Shown here: piece after piece, positions 31,905-43,094 of the stretch
How positions within the stretch are numbered: position 1 is the first letter of the stretch
Layout: each line of letters starts with the position of its first letter
Source: Agrypnia vestita
Taxonomy: Eukaryota > Arthropoda > Insecta > Trichoptera > Phryganeidae
DNA length: 64,000 nucleotides
Reading direction: 5' to 3'
Assembly: GCA_016648135.1 (NCBI GenBank)
Contig: JADDOH010002334.1
Coordinates: 248,001 to 312,000 of the forward strand
Notes under the pieces: model-generated
Seen by the model: the letters and a program-made list of their open reading frames with translations, nothing else
Told to the model about the DNA's origin: nothing
The model's database searches: none
Translations under genes and position numbers: made by a program

Positions 31905-32170
31905 AGTCCAAGCAGTGCTGCGGATTATCAAGACAAGAAAGCTGGAGATCGCGGACATATTATGAGAGGACCACAATATAGTCTAAGCTAATCATCCAGG
32001 GGAAAATAAGTGGTAATAAAAGCGTAGGAAAACGCTGCCTCTCATGGCTGCGTAACTTGAGGGACTGGTATAACTATAACATTCCTGAGTTGTTCCGCGC
32101 GGCGGTAAATAAATTCGTAATCGCCGGGATGATCGCCGACCTCCGATAGAAGACGGCACCATAAGAAGAA
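31905..32170 (+). pseudogene. LINE ORF2 C-terminal end
   Basis: Plus strand reads 'VLRIIKTRKLE', 'GHIMRGPQYSL', and after one frameshift 'IIQGKISGNKSVGKRCLSW', 'LRNLRDW', 'LFRAAVNKFVIAGMIADLR' and a stop at 32146. This is the standard end of a widespread insect LINE ORF2. The tail is (aagaag)n at 32160-32170. Heavily 5'-truncated. Confidence 0.75.
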
Positions 32171-33335
32171 GCTCTCATAATGGGAAACGCACCTCACAAT
32201 AATTCAAAATGAAGAACTAAAAACACGTGCTTTTATTTTTATGAAAATTATTCTCACACATTTGTGTTGGCACCAGCACGTAATTATGAGCTGCTGATTT
32301 AGAGACATCTCTATTGGCGCATGTATATTCAGAGTACCATTCGCTTTATTCCTCGCAGTCTTTTCAATATCTTTATCAACCTTATATTACACATCAATGA
32401 GAGAAAACTTCTCATTTAATTACTCTACAGGTCGACCACAATCAAAAGACCTTACCCTAGCTTTGTCCGGTAAGAAGAAAGTGGGGGAAAGTTGCCTGGC
32501 AAGCCCGTATTACAAGCCTCAATATGATATTCCAAATAAATATATATTTTTAATAGTTGAATATGTTAAATAGTTGAATATGAATGTATAGTTAAAAATA
32601 GTTAAATAGTAAAAAATTAAAAAATTAAATAGTTTAAAAAAGGTTACTTACTTACTAGAAAAACTAATTTTATGTCCATTTTTTGCATCGTAATGGCACA
32701 CATTTTCTTTGGGCACATTCTTTTGAATGCAGTCTAGCTATAAGCATTCATTATTTACCATTATTTCATGTTAGCTGAAGCAATCAATAATGCAAGGCTA
32801 TTTTTTTTTTAAAGAGATACAAGTAATATGTTTTCCGTCAATATTCTTCCTATTATCAAATTTAAGCTAAACGCTTGTATTATGAAAAAATGACTCATTT
32901 TTGGTATACTGGAATGGGGTATGCATCACCAAGAATTGTACGAGAATTACAAGAACTACCTCAACAAACTCATTTTTACTTTTAGACCCTTGAGAAGCCC
33001 TTAAAATCGAACCCCCTCCAACCGCAATACCCCGACGTAATCTCCCTTTCCTTTCCTTCATAACCACTTCCAAAGCCCCACTATATTCTTCGTCCCTGAT
33101 AGTATTATGTTATCCACCGTAAAAGGATACTTCAGTACGCTCTTTACTGTGCCCTTAGAACCTTCCGTCACGCCTTTAGAGCCTTGAGGTAAAAGGATTC
33201 CAAACAATATCAAGGAGATAATAAAAAGAAAACAAGAAGGAAATAAAAAAGAATGTCTTAGGTTGACCTAATCAATAATACATACTTGTAGACCTAGAGC
33301 GAGTGAGCATACCCGACAAAGAGCTAGTTAGAGTA
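32171..33335. other. Non-coding stretch
   Basis: No gene is recognised. A short slippage repeat of 'atagttgaatatg'/'atagttaaa' lies at 32550-32640. Confidence 0.4.
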
Positions 33336-33405
33336 ATTGTCAAGACGCTCGCCTAGTGATCTGGTGGTCGGTGGTTCGAGCCCCACTCCAGGAAACCAAC
33401 AAGTT
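33336..33405 (+). mobile_element. tRNA-like SINE fragment
   Basis: 'gctcgcctagtgatctgg' resembles an A box and 'ggtggttcgagccccactcc' contains a good B box (GGTTCGAGCCC). It does not fold into a complete cloverleaf by eye and lacks a proper 3' acceptor arm, so it is a SINE head rather than a tRNA gene. Confidence 0.5.
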
Positions 33406-34574
33406 AGTCCCATTTCCATTTTCAAGCGTTTAGCTTTGTTTAAAAATAGTTAACAACATTAATGCAACACGTATTCCGTGTTCGAATTTCTATTTAAAAA
33501 AAATGACCGACAGTAAAGGAAGTAACCAAAACCAACCATACCAACCAACCAAAACCGTTTCCAAGCTTTCTTATTTTTTTTGCTATTGTTGTTTTTGTTA
33601 TTGTGTACAAAAATGTTGTTATTTTCTGTATAAATGATTTGAGGACCCTCTGGAAAGCGAGAATATGTGCAACTGCAAATTCGCCACTGTCTACATACAT
33701 GCATACACCGGAAACTCTATTCACTCTATAGATATATGAATAAAAAGTTACTGTCGAGCATTGTCACTTCAGCTACTGTGGGATAAAACTTTTCGCAGGT
33801 AACTCATCAAAGTTATGTTTATTTCATGAAATAAGTAAAACGCCAGCACGGAGTCCATCATGCGAAATATACAATTTGCTCTATTGAATTACCTTTCGGT
33901 AAACTAATTAGTTCCTCCTCGCCGCTACCAAATTCACTTTACTGGGAATGGTTAAATTTACTTTACGGTTAAATATTAATGTTGAACCTGTCTAACTAGT
34001 TCTCCATTTCTGTCTCAGCTTGTGAGTGCACAACATGAACTTAAGGCTACACCGATATTTATTCATGTGAAATATCCCACGAACCGATAAATTAAACGAA
34101 ATTTTGTTGAGTAAATGACGTCATATTCTCACCAATTAGGCTACATAAAATACAGCGTTACATCCGATCGCAAATTAGTTCGATGGAATAACTTCGAGTG
34201 TTTATTAGTCGAAAGCGTTGCTGTTTGATGTCGAATTTAGATAATAAACATAAATGTGTCGGACAAGAAAAAATCGGCGGCCCTGAAAAGGGCCTGATTT
34301 CACCGACCTGCCTAGGTTGTTCCTTACACAAAATTATTAAATGATGTTTTTTGAAATTATACTTAAATCATAGCGAATTGTGAGCGCGAGCGCGCAGAGG
34401 GGCTAAATAAAAACCTTTGGGTATGCCCAGCGCGCTCGAAGCATTCTTATTGAAAATAACTGATGTAAATTTCCTTGTTTATTTTTTGGTGTTTATTGAA
34501 AATTGGGTTTATTGAAAAATACTATTTTATATAACATTTTGATATTTTAAATGTAAAATATTATGAATTTGTGT
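33406..34574. other. Non-coding stretch
   Basis: No gene is recognised. 'gagcgcgagcgcgc' and 'agcgcgctcg' near 34.38-34.44 kb form a short GC-rich inverted pair. Confidence 0.4.
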
Positions 34575-35090
34575 AGCCAGGCTCGCCAGAGAAATCAAAG
34601 TATACGAAATTATTGCACCAAGTTTGACGAGCCTGGCCCCTTATTACTCCCTTTATATTAACTCGTGGCGTCTGCTTTATTTCTTGTATTTTCTTGTCTT
34701 CTTGTCTGACGAAAAAACTTTGGATCCATTTTAAGCCCCTTTCCCGTGATTTAATCGAGCTGAAACTTCGCAAGCAGACTCGTGGCGACGATCAAGAAGA
34801 TCTATCAAATTTTCGTTGAAATAAATTAATAAATTTTTGGATTTTTCAAATTTTGAATGGTTTTTCATACAACTTATTAAGTTGTATGAAAATATTTCAA
34901 CGCGTCTGGTAGACGCGAAACCTGATTGTAGTATAATTTTTAATTTTTAGAAATTTTTTATTACTCCCTTTCGTAGCGTCGCCCGACCGAAGCCCAACGC
35001 GTAGGTTAAGCTAAAAAAAATGTTTCAACTAGTAAATGAAAAAGGGAGTATACTAAAGACTTGGTTTTTACGGGTTACTTTTTATTATTT
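34575..35090 (+). repeat. Dispersed repeat, copy 1 (partner at 61493-62025)
   Basis: 34645-34825 is the reverse complement of 61862-62025 ('ttaactcgtggcgtctgctt', 'tttggatcc', 'cccgtgat', 'gaagatctatcaaattttcg'), and 35030-35085 matches 61493-61545. The copy holds several perfect hairpins: agccaggctcg/cgagcctggc (34575-34638), catacaactta/taagttgtatg (34866-34888) and gcgtct/agacgc followed by GAAAC (about 34901-34922). No coding capacity. Class unknown. Confidence 0.6.
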
Positions 35091-35229
35091 CCTCAGGGGT
35101 GGTCCTGAGGGACAGTTTTTGAATTGAATAAAATAAAGATAAATGTAATATGTATGGATAGTATGAAAAAACTAAGAAAAATATTTTGATACATATTTTA
35201 TTTGAATTTTGTATGCGAGACCACTGCTC

Positions 35230-35640
35230 ATAGAGCTGCGACTCAAATTATGAGTAGCGATCCCGCCGTCAGACAGAGGTCGGCGTCGTCGGTTCCCGAA
35301 ATGCCGACCTCTGACTGATTGTTGTAAATGCGCCTGGGCGTGCGGGCCCTGACAAATCTCTCGAATAAATCACGTGACACAGGGATTCCGAATTCAGTTC
35401 AGCTCTACCTGCGTTCACCTCCAGATCTACTTGCGACTTTTTCTTCTCTCCTACTCGACTCTTGCTCAACCTTTGGACCACTCTGAGATTCTCAGCAAAA
35501 TTTTATACGATCTTGTTTTCGTCTGAGAATCTGCGACATCGGTTCCATAATGTTGACCTAACTATAGGACGGTGGAACCACCCCCGATTTTTGCGTGTTC
35601 CCGTCAGGAACACATAAATGGAGATGGCGTCTCTCATAGT
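35230..35640. other. GC-richer segment with perfect hairpins
   Basis: Stem 'cagacagaggtcggc' pairs with 'gccgacctctgactg' (about 35270-35318) and GTGTTCC/GGAACAC lies at 35594-35612. No ORF of interest. It may be a terminal repeat of an unknown element. Confidence 0.35.
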
Positions 35641-35689
35641 CTCTGACCTATTGCACAGGTCACTTTCAATTGGTTAATAATAAATTGTT

Positions 35690-35765
35690 ATTTTAATATA
35701 CAATATGTATATGTGTGTGTATATATGTATATGTGTATGTATGTATATATATGTGTATAAATTCA
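35690..35765. repeat. (TATG/TG)n microsatellite
   Basis: Alternating tatg, tgtg and tata tracts; imperfect. Confidence 0.7.
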
Positions 35766-35839
35766 TAATATGTATGCATTAAACATAAAGTTTGTAATGT
35801 ACATATTATGTAATAAATTAAAATTGAAAAATTGAAAAT

Positions 35840-35960
35840 TGAATAGTCCGGTTCAGGTTCGATTTCCGCTGAGGTCACAAAACATCTATGTCATTTTTGT
35901 GTGTGTTTCGCTACAGCAATTAGGCCTTGTAGCTTTTGATAGTACTAAAAATTAAATAAA
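35840..35960 (+). mobile_element. tRNA-derived SINE remnant
   Basis: B box 'ggttcgatttcc' at about 35858, followed by 'gctgaggtcac' and a body with 'gtttcgctacagcaattagg' and tail 'taaaaattaaataaag'. Same family as 3975-4120. Confidence 0.6.
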
Positions 35961-36419
35961 GAATTATAATTGTATTATCTGTGCTTTCAACCCGTCTCAA
36001 TAATGTAAAAAAGTAAGTATGTAAGTAAGTAAAGAAAAAGAAGTTCAAAAAAAGGTAATCAGAAATAAAACAACTTCTTAAAATGTTCACAAGTTTTCTT
36101 TACTCCTCCTTTCGATACCGCTAACGAGTTTTGAAAAGGAATAAGAAAGTCGTACCCACCAACAGTATGTTTCACATTTATTACGCGAAACGGTCCCTTT
36201 TGAAATTTATTTTTCTTCTATTTTTTTATTATTTTGTATTCCATTCAAGATATCGACGCCTCTTACGTATAATATCGTAACCCACAAATCGACGTTTTTT
36301 AGTTTTTTGTGTATTTCATATGTATTTAATTATATCTTTATTTCCAAGAAAGAAAAAAATATATTTTACAATAAATAACGTTTTTTTCGGACGTATTTTA
36401 TCGTATCTCAAACAATCAC
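35961..36419. other. Non-coding stretch
   Basis: AT-rich with no recognised feature before the satellite. Confidence 0.4.
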
Positions 36420-36765
36420 ATATTTTTTTACGAAGTATACTATCGTATGGAACACTTCGATGATTTGCGTTGGAAAATAACATAAGATAATTTTATTGTA
36501 TGTAACACTTACGATAACATACGTTGGAAAATAACATAAGATAATTATCGTATGTAACACTTACGATAACAAACGTTGGAAAATAACATAAATAATTATC
36601 GTATGTAATACTTACGATAATATGCGTGAGAAAATAACATAAGAAAATTATCGTATGTAATACTTACGTTATTTTAGTCGCGTCTTTTCCGAAGTAAAAT
36701 GTTGTAAGTCATTTATACGATATTTTACGTCGCGTCTTTTCCGAAGAATAATATCGTATATGCAT
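36420..36765. repeat. Satellite-like tandem array, about 60-bp unit
   Basis: Four to five units with 'gttggaaaataacataa', 'gataattatcgtatgtaa' and 'acttacgataa'. Each unit contains an inverted 'ttatcgtatgta'/'ttacgataa' pair, so each can fold. The array runs into two copies of 'cgcgtcttttccgaag' (about 36677 and 36732). Confidence 0.75.
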
Positions 36766-36934
36766 TTCTACAAAAACCGTAAATAATTTCGACTTTTTTG
36801 TGATTATTTATGAAACTACAGTATACAGTAGAATATTGAAACGAAATTTCAAAAAAATTGGGCAATATTTAGATTTATACCGGACGAAAATATGTTCAAA
36901 TCCTTCTCCTGTAAAATTGAATTTTGTGGGTTAT

Positions 36935-37064
36935 GATATTACGAAGGAGCCGTCGATATGTTATATAATAAGTGTACCCATAAGTAATCAATTATTTTTG
37001 ATATTACGAAGGAGCCGTCGATATGTTATATAATAAGTGTACCCATAAGTAATCAATTATTTTT
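36935..37064. repeat. 65-bp direct tandem duplication
   Basis: 36935-36999 and 37000-37064 are essentially identical, including 'attacgaaggagccgtcg' and the mariner tip 'taagtgtacccataag'. The near identity implies a recent duplication spanning the left mariner boundary. Confidence 0.85.
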
Positions 37065-37956
37065 GGTGTGGAATGTTTGCTTCAGTCAAGCTCAGTAAAG
37101 TGAACGTGTAAAGACCTGTTTTGTACGCAATATTATAATCCGTGGTCTTGTAACTGTGTAAACTTAATTTTTTTTATTACTCTGTTTTCAAATGGCGGAA
37201 AAACTTAGAAAATTTTTCGTCATTGCATGCTTTTTCATTTTCTATCGGGTGTTAATGCAACAGTTGCAACAAAGAAAATTTGCGATGTGTATGGAGACGT
37301 ATTGAAAGTAAATAAGTGCCAACGTTGGTTTAGAAAATTTTCCAATGGTGATTTTGACTTGTCTGATAGCGAAGTGGGTGCCCGGTAGGGTATGATAATG
37401 ACGCTTTAAAAACACCTAAAAGCATATTTATCTTAAAAGTCTACCAACAAGATGGCGAAAGGTCCTAGATACGATGGAGGTTAAATTGATTCAAAATAAA
37501 ATTCTTCTTCTTCTTTTGGTGTCATGTCAGGTCCCCCCAACGTTGACTATCACCCGAGAGAAAGCGTCCCTGTCCTGGGCAGCACGAAACAGCTCTCCAA
37601 CACTTCTTATGCCCGTCCAGTCGCGTATATTGCGGAGCCAGAAAATTTGTCACCTTCCAATACCTCTACGACCCTCTATCTTGCCCATAAGAATCAGGTG
37701 GAGCAATTCATATTTTTCTCCTCTGAGCACATGACCCAAATACGATACTTTTCGGATTTTGATATTTGTCAGCAACTCTCCATTCACTCTAGCTCTTTGA
37801 AGAACTCTTGTGTTGCTGACCATATCCGTCCAGGGTATCCGGAGCATTCTCCGATGTATCCACATTAAATATTATATGTATAACAAATAAAATTAAATGT
37901 AGTTAAATTCTTTTTTTGTTGCCACTTAAATATTTGATTACTTATGGGTACACTTA
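37034..37956 (+). mobile_element. Decayed mariner-type element with nested LINE
   Basis: Termini TAAGTGTACCCATAAG at 37034 and its inverse CTTATGGGTACACTTA ending at 37956. Between 37219 and 37389 the plus strand encodes the N-terminal DNA-binding part of a mariner transposase: 'MLFHFLSGVNATVATKKIC', 'YGDVLKVNKCQRWFRKF', 'GDFDLSD', ending at TAG where the next motif (GRP) would be. The catalytic domain is missing, so the element is dead. A LINE tail fills 37497-37884. Confidence 0.75.
37497..37884 (-). pseudogene. LINE ORF2 tail nested in the mariner
   Basis: Minus strand from 37865: 'MLRIPWTDMVSNTRVL', 'IRKVSYLGHVLRGEKYELL', 'LILMGKIEGRRGIGR', then decay. The tail is (GAAGAA)n, seen as 'ttcttcttcttctt' at 37502. 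Imperfect flanking copies of 'aaataaaatt' (about 37493 and 37885) look like a target duplication. Same broad family as 31905-32170. Confidence 0.7.
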
Positions 37957-39365
37957 CATTTGTATAATTTGTTTTCTATTTGACTAACAAAATTTTGCCT
38001 GTTTTCTCTTTAGCATGCACAAAATACTAACTCTTTACCCCTTATCACAATTTAAGTAAGAGTGCTCAATTGTATTCTGGGACCCTGATGAAAATATTCA
38101 ACCCACCCCATTCCCCTAATAGACCGAATTTTTATTTTCCCTTCAGTCCTCCCACTTATTTTAAATTAAGTAACCGGATCCTCGTTTTTGCGATGATAAC
38201 AATTTCTAAAACCCAACGAACTGTGGATCCTTTTGGAAAACGAAACTAAATTTCGTGTTATACATTTGTAGTATTGTTCCGCGCTGTAAATCAGTCTGAA
38301 ACAAATTATTTCGACTTTGAAACACGCGTTTGACTTGTTCCAAAGTTTGACATCTGGAGAAAAGTTATTTGTCTTACGCACGGGTGAGCACAACTCCCTA
38401 ACAAGGTGTTCCAACTTTTGAACAAACTAACGCAAATAAGTACTTTCTCTCGGGCAAACTAAGCAAAAAACAATAAGAATTAAATTTTCCCTCCTAATGT
38501 TGTTCGTGAAAACCTTCATCTTGCCGGAAAAGTTGCTGGAATCATCGAACTAGCGATGGTTGAATCGATATTTTAACCGGATACTTATGGTACTGTTAGT
38601 TGAAAATCAAAACCTAATTAATTCCAGGAACTATTTTTTAACAAATCAAAGAAAATACTTTCGATCTAATTTGTAAGTTGAATAAGTTGATTTTTAATTA
38701 TCAAAAACTTCAAATTTACACTTGATATAATATATATTAATATTTGAAATGTAGTAATGATCTTAAGAGGATAAATTGACATTTAAATCTAAAAAAAAAC
38801 AATACAAAGAAATGAATAGTGGTTGGGTTTATTTTAATACTCAACGACTCATTTGTGTCTGATTGTATCGATGATTGTTAACTTTGATATAACTTTTGTC
38901 TAGTTCTGACGGCAGCCCGTCTAATTGCAAAAATTAATCAATACAATAAAACATAATGGTTATTGCGTACCCGGTACAAATACTATTACTACAATGACCA
39001 CACCCTAAGGTATTTTTGAAATTTAATTTTTTTAATAGCTGTTTTTTATTTGTGAAAGTCTATCTTGTTAACAAAGTATAAACGAACGTCTTTATTTTTT
39101 TTAAATAGGCAGAATATTTAATTTATTATTTTAACACATTAAATTAAATATTCTGTTATTTCAGGAGATTTTTTTATTACTTTAGGTGTCTCATACATAA
39201 TGGTATGTAGGTGTATTTATCATGAAAAGGAATGGCAAAGCTAAGGGAAGTGATGTCTTCCAAGACATATCTGCATTAGAAATATAGGACTGGAGAGAAA
39301 CGGCCTATGAATGGGAAAAAATGGGAAAAAAAATTGAGTAGACCGATACTCACTCAACTAACTTA
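37957..39365. other. Non-coding stretch
   Basis: No gene or paired repeat is recognised. Confidence 0.4.
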
Positions 39366-39770
39366 TTAACTAACCATCACTCCGTTTCCCAGAAAGTTGG
39401 CGTACCACTTTTGCTTCGTCCACTTTCATACACTTTCCCACGCATGCTCTTCGGTTGTGAAGCTTCTAACAAGGCCAGCTACCAATCTTTAATTTATCTG
39501 GTCATATCAGGTCTTCCATGGATGCCCTCTGTTTATGCTGCCTTCAACACTCGACTCATACATTTTCTTCAATCAGCGATCCTTTCTTTATTCTATGTAT
39601 TACGCTACAGCCAGCATTACATTCAAATCTAATTTTTTCATTATCTACTCTATCGTACAGAGATTTTCTACACTTCCACCATATTCAGTCTACTTTTGTT
39701 CTTCTTTGCCAATTCCAGGCTTCGCTTCCATCACTCACCTTACGATATAGAAATAATAAATGTAGATAAA
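39366..39770 (-). pseudogene. LINE 3' tail (RPRKTWHDQ family), copy 2
   Basis: Minus strand 'KKMYESSVEGSINRGHPWK' corresponds to 'KKIYRASVEGNRNRGRPRK' of the 55983 copy. The tip is 'aactaaccatcactccg'. Frame broken. The plus-strand ORFs here are shadows. Confidence 0.65.
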
Positions 39771-40669
39771 CGGTTAAGTATTTCATTACGAGTTACCTTT
39801 GCAAATGACGGTACGGTTATTGATGGCTCAGGTTTCAATTTGTAATATTATTAATGAAATGCTGTAATAATAAAAGCTATTATAACCAAGAATCTAATAC
39901 TCCATGTATAAAATTATACCCAAACACAGCGTTCGCTCTAGCGTGCGTTAATAAATGTATTACTTACAAGTGCTGAATTCCTCGACGTGTTGAGATAAAC
40001 CAATTTGTTTTCTATTACGAAAATCTATCTCCTCGTTTATCTCCCAAATAACAAACACGCTGTTCACAGTTTTCTCGATACAGGTGCACACGTACCAGTA
40101 TGTAACATTACAGGGTGCTCTAAACGAAACGTGCTCGTCTAAAATTTAACACTTTGGTCATTCCTGCGTACTGTGAAAATGTGCCAAAAGGAAGTCTCGA
40201 AGGACTAATTATCACAAGGATTCTTCAAAGCACAATGACAAAAAGTCTCCTACAAAATTGACAAAGTAAAAATCATTTAACTTATATCGTTTCGTTTTGG
40301 TGTCCATGCAAGTTCAAAAGAAAATGAGACACTTTTAATATTTTTATAATTTTTTTAGTAATGCTAATGGTTCACCAACAATGAGACAAAATTACACTGA
40401 AAATATAACGGGTTTGGAAGTTTTTTTGTCATTTAAATGTGAACATGGTTAATATAAGGAAAGAAAATAAAATAAAGAATAGAACAGAAAAATAAACTAA
40501 ACAACCACAAAATTTGTCCTCAAAAAACTAAGTAAAGTAAAGCATAGAAAAAAAAACTGAAGTAAAACTTAGAACAAATAACTAAAGTTTAGCACTGAAC
40601 GGAAAAACAAAACAATTAACTATAAAATTTATCATCAAAAACAAAATATGTAGAAGACAACATATACCC

Positions 40670-40722
40670 TCGTAGCGCAGTGGTTATGACACAGGCTTCC
40701 CACACCGAGGATAACTGTAAAT
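40670..40722 (+). mobile_element. tRNA-like SINE head
   Basis: 'ctcgtagcgcagtggttatg' is a good pol III A-box region; 'ttcccacaccgagg' follows. The B box is absent. The preceding 39.77-40.67 kb holds nothing recognised. Confidence 0.4.
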
Positions 40723-42712
40723 TGTGTTATATAATATAATACATGACATTACAGAGAACTGCCTCTTTGCTTTTAATTTTGAGCATTTCTTTCTTGAATT
40801 TGTAATTTTTGATCTGATCGCAAATTATCCCGACACACGCCAAACATTAAACTGGAAGATAATTGGAAAATGTTTGTCAGATTCGTTTGTTTCAATATCC
40901 AAATACGATAAAATGATGTGAGTACAACCGACCAGTCGTTGGGTTTTAGGGTTGATGTGATTAATGTTCGGATCAGGATCAGGACATATTGCCATATTCT
41001 TAATGTGTGAATAACAACCATACACTATGCTTGTTAAACTGTAATAAACGTTGATGTGGAAATCGGAACAAACAAGGATAAACCTCAAATTTCAAATTCA
41101 ATATCCTTAGTTTGTCAGATAAAAAAGAAATAAATACATTTGATATTTCTGTACAAAATTATCGATTATCTCATATTCTTTCTAAAATACATCTTAGAGC
41201 CCCGATGCTAACGCGTTCCAAATATACATTCTACTACGCTTATACGAGAACAAACTACCACATTAACTCATCTCCGCCAGTATAACTCAGACTGGGCAAT
41301 GAGTATAGTGAGTTTGTAGGTGTATTATAACAGCTTGACTACTTTCAATAGAAACTTGCATTCGATTCTGAGATGAATTATGAGTGAGTGATTTTAATCA
41401 AAAAATTGTTTTTCACATCACAATGGTTTTATTCAATTAATTTAATTTATTAATTTAAATTTTGCTGGGTTATTTTAAAATGTATACTGCCTTTGTGATA
41501 GTTGTTTTGCTTTCTTGTGTACTTTTTAAAATACTGTTTAAACTGATATCTGTCCGTTTTTAATATTTCTTTCAATGGTGCAATGCACCGTTTGCACGCA
41601 AATAAATAAATAAAATATTTGCCAACCAATCGTTTTCTCATAAAATGTATTTTCGATGTTCAAATAGCAATCGCGATGATGGAACTGTAACAAATTATTG
41701 TGGATGCTGCAATGGATGATTACGGTTCTTGGCATTTTTATGCTTCCTAGGAGTGGTATTTGTGGAAAACCAGGCCGGTTCATCGTGTTGGTGACCTTCC
41801 ACGATATCTGATTCCTTTCAAACATCCTCAATCCAATTTTTCATGATTTTTCGTGAGACTTTGTGGCCAAAATGACAGAAAATGTAGTTGAGGAAAGACG
41901 CTAATCATCAAAATACATAATTCACTTTATAATTATGGGTATTACCGACGCTACGCTACACGCTACGATACACGCTACGCTACAAGCTATAAGGCGTTGT
42001 ACTTTCACAACTCGTAACCGAAATGACGCTACCAGATGGCGCTGTTTACACGATAATACAAACATACATTATACTACGATTTTGCAATAATTTATATTTA
42101 TTGTGAAGATTAAATATTAATTGGCAATTTTTAAAAACTGAATCAAATTTGGTAGAATTTCAGCACGAAATCATAAGTCATACTGATTAATAGAAACGAT
42201 GATTTCATTCATATTATATTGTGTGTTGACATTAAAAATAATTTGTTTAGATTTTAGATTGATTGCGACATAATTTTTATTATTGTGACTAACTAATGTA
42301 AAGCTGAGATCCAAGCACAAGAAGTTCGTCATTTTCGATGGGTTTATTAATATAATAACTCTTTTTAATAGCCATCTTAGGTAGGAGGTATAAATTATTT
42401 CCCACCCTGCAGAAGTTACTAACTGCTGGAGTCTGTGTAATGACTAAATGATTGCTTTAGTGTATACCCTAATAAATTAGTTCTAACGCAATCAATTTAT
42501 AGAATAAGTTACATTCATGTTCTAATATACTCTCCGTACGTTGCCTGGTTACAGATTGAATATTTAAATGAGCAACTTGTTTAAAATTATTTCACATCGT
42601 ATAAAATAATACTTATAAATTATAACTAAGAGATGTTTGAAATGAATTTATCCCATTATTATTATAACAAAATGACAAAAGAGATTTCGTAGATAATTTC
42701 TCGTAATATGTG
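40723..42712. other. Non-coding stretch with a small minisatellite
   Basis: 'acgctacgctacacgctacg' and variants form a short tandem run at 41947-41990. No gene is recognised. Confidence 0.45.
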
Positions 42713-42713
42713 A

Positions 42714-42947
42714 ATGACGACAATAATATCGAATCGAAACATTATTAGATATGCCGACTATATTGCACTGCTTGCGGAGTCGGAACAAGAATTGAACGAG
42801 GCTCTGAGAAAGATTGACAATGTTTTGGCAGATAAATACAATACGAAAATAAACAATACAATACATAAATACAACATGAAAATAAACAAATACAAAACAA
42901 AGGGCATGGTTGTTGAAAGAGAAGAGATAAATAAAATGAATAATTGA
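42714..42947 (+). pseudogene. LINE reverse transcriptase fragment around YADD
   Basis: The 77-residue frame reads 'IIRYADYIALLAESEQELN', then 'KIDNVLADKY' and 'MKINKYKTKGMVVERE'. It is the RT catalytic block and what follows in insect LINE ORF2. The second catalytic Asp is replaced by Tyr (YADY). An internal duplication repeats the 'KYN.KIN' block. It is isolated: no 5' or 3' part is recognised, and 27 bases after it comes the promoter-like repeat piece. Confidence 0.7.
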
Positions 42948-42984
42948 GCGAAATAAATACATGCCGTAAATACTACGACGGAGA

Positions 42985-43090
42985 ATTAAGAACAGAATGT
43001 TCTCGTTAATCGTTAAATACGTATTACCCAGCGATAATAAAGTGTTCATTTATGAGTGATACACTGCAAAATAGTTGTTTGAATTCATTG
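42985..43090 (+). repeat. Promoter-like repeat, copy 3 (3' part)
   Basis: 'aacagaatgttctcg' and 'ttacccagcgataataaag' (43024-43042), then 'tgcaaaatagttg', match 20149-20225. The GAAtgTTC pair keeps heat-shock-element spacing. The TATA part is missing. Confidence 0.5.
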
Positions 43091-43094
43091 TTCC

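Noticed and set aside
33336..33405. Genuine tRNA gene
   Set aside because: The B box is good but no full cloverleaf or closing acceptor stem can be drawn by eye. The same applies to 60622-60690 and 3990-4015; SINE heads explain all three.
35230..35640. Solo LTR of a gypsy or BEL retrotransposon
   Set aside because: No TG...CA ends, primer-binding site or duplicated flank was seen; only hairpins.
37524..37868. 114-residue plus-strand ORF as a protein
   Set aside because: The opposite strand encodes a recognisable LINE tail (YLGHVLRGEKYELL).
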